Assembly: GCA_022800215.1 (NCBI GenBank)
Contig: JAAWPV010000003.1
Location: 53,170-117,169, forward strand
Direction: 5' to 3'
Length of the DNA stretch: 64,000 nt
Source of the DNA: Oscillospiraceae bacterium
GTDB lineage: Bacteria > Bacillota > Clostridia > Oscillospirales > Oscillospiraceae
The position numbers and the translations under genes were made by a program. Position 1 is the stretch's first letter; each line of letters starts with the position of its first letter. The notes below the pieces were generated by a model that saw only the letters and a program-made list of their open reading frames with translations, did not search any database and was not told the origin of the DNA. This document shows, one piece after another, positions 60,331-64,000 of the stretch.

Positions 60331-62148
60331 ATGAAGAAAAGATCGATCCTCGCACTGCTCACCGCCTCCTGTCTGATGCTGGCCTCCTGCGGTCAGACCG
60401 CTCAGGAGACGCCCGACCCCACCCAGGAGAACACCGGGTCCGCCTATACCGCGGGCACCTATGAGGCCACTGTCAACGGGCACAACGCCCCCATCACCGT
60501 GGCCATCACCGTCTCCGACAACGCCATCACCAAGGTGGAAGTCCCCACCGAGAACGAGACCATCGGCGTTGGTAAAGTTGCCATTGAACGTATGACACAG
60601 CGCATCGTGGACGAGCAGAGCCTTGCCTGCGACGTCATCACCGGCGCTTCCATCACCAGCCGGGCCATCCTCAACGGTGCTGCCACCGCTTTGAAGGAAG
60701 CCGGTATGGATACCACCGAGCTGACCAAGGCTCCCGCCAAGCCCGAGGCCAAGGACGCCGAGTACACCGCCGACGTCGTGGTGGTGGGCGGCGGCGGCGC
60801 CGGCCTGGCTGCCGCTGTCTCCGCCGCGCAGAACGGCGCCAGCGTCATCGTGGTAGAGAAGCTGGACATTCTGGGCGGCTCCACCAACGTGTCCGAGGGC
60901 GCCCTCAACGCCGTGGACCCTGAGCGTCAGGGCGCCCAGGGCATCGAGGACTCCGTAGAGAAGTTCATCACCCAGACCTACGAGGGCGGCCACTCCACCG
61001 GCGACATGGACCTTATCACCTATATGTGTGAGAACGCCATGGGCAGCGTGGAATGGCTGGAGAGCATCGGTGTGGAGTTCAAGGACGAGGTAGGCACTGC
61101 CACCGGCGCCCTGTGGCAGCGCAGCCACTATACCGTGACCCCCTCCGGCAACAGCTACATCCGGGTCTTTGACGAAGTGATGAGCAAGATGGACAACGTC
61201 CAGATCCTTTACAGCACCACCGCTGAGGAGCTTATCACCGACGGCGATAAGGTCACCGGCGTGAAGGCCACCGGCAGATACGGCGAGACCGTCACCGTCA
61301 ACGCCAACAACGGCGTGGTCCTGGCCACCGGCGGCTTCGGCTCCAACAAGGAGATGCTGGGCGAGGCCAACACCGGCGTGTGGTCCCACGTGGACGTGAC
61401 CAAGCTGGGCTGCACCAATATGTACCTGTCCGCCCAGGGCGCCGGCATCACCATGGCCCAGGCCATCGGCGCCGACGTGACCGGCATGTCCGACATCCAG
61501 CTCCATCCCTGCGGTACCCCCGGCACCGGCCTGATGGAGAACATCCGTACCTCCGGCCGGAACCGTATCTTCGCCAACGTCCACGGCGACCGCTTCGTCA
61601 ATGAGGGCGCTGCCCGTGACACGCTGGCCCAGGCCATTCTGGACCAGGACGAGCAGACCTACTGGATCGTGGTAAACGCCATCCGCTATCCCTCCCGTGA
61701 CTTTGTGGACGCCAACGGCGCCACCATCGCCAACATGGTAGCCCAGGGCGTGGTCGTGGAGGCCGACACCCTGGCCGAGCTGGCTGAAAAGACCGGCATG
61801 GACGCCGACAAGCTCCAGGCTTCCATCGACGACTACAACGCCATCGTCCGGGGCGAGCTGGAAGATCCTCTGGGCTTCACAGCCAATAACCAGGCCGACC
61901 AGGAGATGCTGGAAGGCCCCTGGTACGCCTGTAAGAAGGTCGTCACCGTCCACCACACCATGGGCGGCTTGAAAATCAACGTGAACACCGAGGTGCTGGA
62001 CACCGAGGGCAATGTGATCGAGGGCCTGTTCGCTGCCGGCGAGGTCACCGGCGGTATCCACGGCGAGAACCGTCTGGGCGGCAACGCCATCGCCGACTGT
62101 ATGACCTATGGCCGGCTGGCCGGCGCCAACGCTGCCGCCAACCAGTAA
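60331..62148 (+). CDS. Lipoprotein fumarate-reductase-type flavoprotein with FMN domain
   Basis: 605 residues from ATG 60331 (AAAGG ten bases upstream). Lipobox Cys20. The FMN-binding domain (about 38-125) has GASITS at 105-110, Ser where most relatives have the flavinylated Thr. FAD motif GGGGAG at 153-158. The canonical catalytic set is present: His392 in QLHP, Arg429 in EGAARD, His541/542 in HHTMGGL and Arg581 in ENRLGGNA. It should reduce the double bond of fumarate, urocanate, methacrylate, a cinnamate or a similar unsaturated acid at the cell surface. Convergent with a tannase-like gene. Confidence 0.88.
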   Translation: MKKRSILALLTASCLMLASCGQTAQETPDPTQENTGSAYTAGTYEATVNGHNAPITVAITVSDNAITKVEVPTENETIGVGKVAIERMTQRIVDEQSLACDVITGASITSRAILNGAATALKEAGMDTTELTKAPAKPEAKDAEYTADVVVVGGGGAGLAAAVSAAQNGASVIVVEKLDILGGSTNVSEGALNAVDPERQGAQGIEDSVEKFITQTYEGGHSTGDMDLITYMCENAMGSVEWLESIGVEFKDEVGTATGALWQRSHYTVTPSGNSYIRVFDEVMSKMDNVQILYSTTAEELITDGDKVTGVKATGRYGETVTVNANNGVVLATGGFGSNKEMLGEANTGVWSHVDVTKLGCTNMYLSAQGAGITMAQAIGADVTGMSDIQLHPCGTPGTGLMENIRTSGRNRIFANVHGDRFVNEGAARDTLAQAILDQDEQTYWIVVNAIRYPSRDFVDANGATIANMVAQGVVVEADTLAELAEKTGMDADKLQASIDDYNAIVRGELEDPLGFTANNQADQEMLEGPWYACKKVVTVHHTMGGLKINVNTEVLDTEGNVIEGLFAAGEVTGGIHGENRLGGNAIADCMTYGRLAGANAAANQ

Positions 62149-62162
62149 GCAGCCTGATATCA

Positions 62163-62197
62163 AAAGCAGACCGGGGATTTTCCCCGGTCTGCTTTTT
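62163..62197. terminator. Terminator between reductase and tannase-like genes
   Basis: AAAGCAGACCGGGGA and TCCCCGGTCTGCTTT pair; convergent genes share it. Confidence 0.9.
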
Positions 62198-62208
62198 CTA
62201 TATTCTCT

Positions 62209-63690
62209 TTATTTTACCAGGCTATCCACCCAGGCGAAAAGCTCGGGCAGGTCGTAATCTCCGCTGTGAGGCATGGCCCAGGGGAAGCGGAAATCCACAT
62301 CAAATCCCCTGTTCCGGAGCATCAGGGCCAGGATGGTCGGAATGGCCATAGAGGTATCCCGGTCGGCAGCGCCATGACGCACCCGCCAGTGGCGGGCGGT
62401 GTCCGCCTTGCCGATGTACTCTACGGGATTCAGCATCTTCACCACCTGAGCTTCGGCCATTTGGGCGCCCTCAGCGGTGGAGTGCTCCATGGCAAAGGCG
62501 GTAAAATGCCGGGCCGGGATGGCGGCAGTCCCAAACTCCCCGTTCTCCGGGCTGCTCAGGTCCAGGGCGTCGAAAGCGGGAACATTCTTCATCCGGGTGA
62601 TGAAGCGAAGATACCCCTCCCAGTCGACCCCGGTCACCTTTCCATCCTCCACCGTCAGGCAGTCCAGCTCCTCGGGTACTGCGTCGATGGCCCGCTCGGC
62701 CATGCCGCCCTGGCGGGACTGCCGGGTCTCCACCTCATGCTGTGCAGAGGCCACCAGCAAAGAAATAACGTAATCCTGGAAGCTGCCGGTGCCATCAGGC
62801 TCCATGGTCAAGAGCATGCCGTCGGGAGCCTTAAGCCCCAAGCTGTTCACATAGTCGGGGAAGAGGGCCTTTAATGCCTTGGAGTTCTCCCTCTCCGCCT
62901 CGGTCAGCTCCCCCACGAAGGGGACCTTCACATCCTGGCCGTCCTGAATCACATGCTTGGTGCGGTGGAAGTCCCAGATGCCGCAGAACTCCCACTCATA
63001 GGCCATATCCGCATGTTCCAGGTTATGGATGGGGCAGTAGCAGCTGGCGGCAAAGATGTCGTCCCGCCCTTCCAGGGCGCCGATGGCTTTCAGGTAGGGC
63101 TCGTAGTCCGGGCTGTTTCCTGTGACGCCCACCAGGGCGGAGAGAGCGCCGCCGGCGCTGATGCCGTCGGTAACCATCTTCTCCGTGTCGCCCGGGATCC
63201 GGTCCTGGTGGAAGCGGAGGAAACGAATGGCCGCCTTCATATCCACGATGAGGGCCGGAGCCTTACCGGTAAAGTGGTCGCTGACGGCCTCCTCCTTGCG
63301 GATGGCTCCCCCCTCAAAGATCTCGTTGCTCTTGGTGCCTGAGGTGCGGCCCCGGACGCCCACCGCGGCCACCACATAGCCGTGGGCCAGACATTTGAAA
63401 ATGATGTTGATGCCCCGCCCGTTCCGGTTCGGACCGGGAACCCCTGCCGGGCCGGGCATATAGCCGCCCACCTGGTTCAAAACAAAGATGGGGGCGGTGT
63501 GCAGGTCATACCCGTTGATGCTCTCTCCCCGGTAAAAGGCCTCAGGTGCAAACAGGTTCAAAACCTGAATGGGATCCTCCGGCCGGGTACAGTAGGAAAG
63601 GCCCTCAAAGGCCCGGTACTCGATCGTGTTGTTTTCCAGCGTACAGGTTTTGACCTCATATGCGGCAGGATCAAAGGGAAGATTTTCCAT
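62209..63690 (-). CDS. Subtype B tannase-like alpha/beta hydrolase
   Basis: 493 residues without a signal peptide. The nucleophile is Ser178 in DGISAGGALS. WRVRHGAADRDTS supplies the likely Asp and MPHSGDYDLPELFAW the His, the same order and wording as in Lactobacillus tannases. A lid insertion lies between strands. Such enzymes cleave galloyl or other phenolic esters, probably inside the cell. AAGGAGG precedes the ATG. Convergent with the reductase gene across a shared terminator. Confidence 0.78.
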   Translation of the reverse strand: MENLPFDPAAYEVKTCTLENNTIEYRAFEGLSYCTRPEDPIQVLNLFAPEAFYRGESINGYDLHTAPIFVLNQVGGYMPGPAGVPGPNRNGRGINIIFKCLAHGYVVAAVGVRGRTSGTKSNEIFEGGAIRKEEAVSDHFTGKAPALIVDMKAAIRFLRFHQDRIPGDTEKMVTDGISAGGALSALVGVTGNSPDYEPYLKAIGALEGRDDIFAASCYCPIHNLEHADMAYEWEFCGIWDFHRTKHVIQDGQDVKVPFVGELTEAERENSKALKALFPDYVNSLGLKAPDGMLLTMEPDGTGSFQDYVISLLVASAQHEVETRQSRQGGMAERAIDAVPEELDCLTVEDGKVTGVDWEGYLRFITRMKNVPAFDALDLSSPENGEFGTAAIPARHFTAFAMEHSTAEGAQMAEAQVVKMLNPVEYIGKADTARHWRVRHGAADRDTSMAIPTILALMLRNRGFDVDFRFPWAMPHSGDYDLPELFAWVDSLVK

Positions 63691-63798
63691 GTGAACCCCT
63701 CCTTAAAATAATAAACTTCTTTTATGAGTATACAATATTTTTCTCCCTCCATCACTTCAAAATTTGCTACAATTATGGACCAACTCTTTGGATATAGA

Positions 63799-63827
63799 TT
63801 GCAAACGGGCAACATTTCTGCTAAAAT
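63799..63827 (+). promoter_or_regulatory. Promoter of the gene at the right edge
   Basis: TTGCAA, 17 bases, TAAAAT with TGC before the -10. Confidence 0.65.
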
Positions 63828-63903
63828 AAAAGTCCCAATTCGGCTTTGTGTGTTCGGATGAATAATTATTTTCATACAAATCCAGCTTTAAGGAGGGCCT
63901 AGC

Positions 63904-64000
63904 ATGAAAAGAATTATGGTATCTGTTGCAATATTCATAGTGGTTTTTATCGTTTCATACGTAGGACTTTGTTATTTAGTTCCTGGGTTGAGGATCAAAC
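63904..64000 (+). CDS. Start of a membrane or exported protein, cut by window edge
   Basis: Thirty-two codons are visible: MKRIMVSVAIFIVVFIVSYV then GLCYLVPGLRIK. An N-terminal hydrophobic segment makes it a membrane or exported protein. AGGAGG lies seven bases before the ATG. The base composition is more AT-rich than its neighbours. No family can be assigned from this fragment. Confidence 0.6.
   Translation, partial: MKRIMVSVAIFIVVFIVSYVGLCYLVPGLRIK

Noticed and set aside
63558..63875. 105-residue minus-strand frame upstream of the tannase-like gene
   Set aside because: It overlaps the tannase start in another frame, has no ribosome site and shows no family features.

Overview
The window reads as chromosome of a GC-rich Bacillota, most likely an Oscillospirales/Clostridia gut commensal of the Flavonifractor, Lawsonibacter or Pseudoflavonifractor type. 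This is inferred from strong AGGAGG ribosome sites with high-GC codons, CCA-encoded tRNAs, a CIRCE-controlled clpB, LytTR/DUF3021, DUF1846, DUF3842 and DUF4358 genes, and several exported flavin reductases. No ribosomal RNA, insertion sequence, phage structural gene or CRISPR array was seen.

Layout. 1-2110 is accessory: a sigma-like fragment, a zinc ribbon and a small helical protein beside tRNA-Thr/tRNA-Tyr, then three tiny transcription units (Cys-rich protein, ribbon-helix-helix regulator, 31-residue membrane peptide), each with its own promoter and terminator. 2111-12900 is mostly housekeeping: asnS, manA, a half-length LytTR/DUF3021 pair, a surface SLH protein, a methyltransferase, udk, secG, rnr and a lipoprotein NagZ-type glycosidase. 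13000-22330 is a metabolic island: two LysR regulators, then a five-gene operon with three carboxylate-type permeases, a PHP-like hydrolase and an esterase. 22340-35090 mixes DUF1846, lipoproteins, a DHHW/MBOAT/DUF4358 polymer-acylation set and two MerR-controlled flavoprotein loci. 35085-49960 has a PstS/WG fusion lipoprotein behind a Pho-box-like site, pyrG, clpB, a third flavoprotein with a LysR gene, a sodium symporter plus DUF6282 hydrolase operon, prfB and two tRNAs. 50045-58660 is the pyrimidine operon pyrC-carB-pyrK-pyrD-pyrF-pyrE-pyrB without carA, and with PyrB carrying a PyrI-like zinc domain. 58720-64000 has an ECF S component with a structured leader, DUF3842, a fumarate-reductase-type flavoprotein and a tannase-like esterase.

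How it works together (inference). Four exported or lipid-anchored flavoproteins, at least four carboxylate or solute permeases, several esterases or amidohydrolases and dedicated LysR/MerR regulators suggest a cell that takes up or releases small organic acids and reduces or oxidises them at the cell surface as an anaerobic electron sink. Substrates cannot be read from sequence.

The most unusual structural signal is a family of orientation-locked elements attached to the 3' ends of unrelated genes. They share a left edge near GAAGAGCGGAG and a right edge near CGACAG, but carry different folded cargo between them. One has become coding sequence in rnr.
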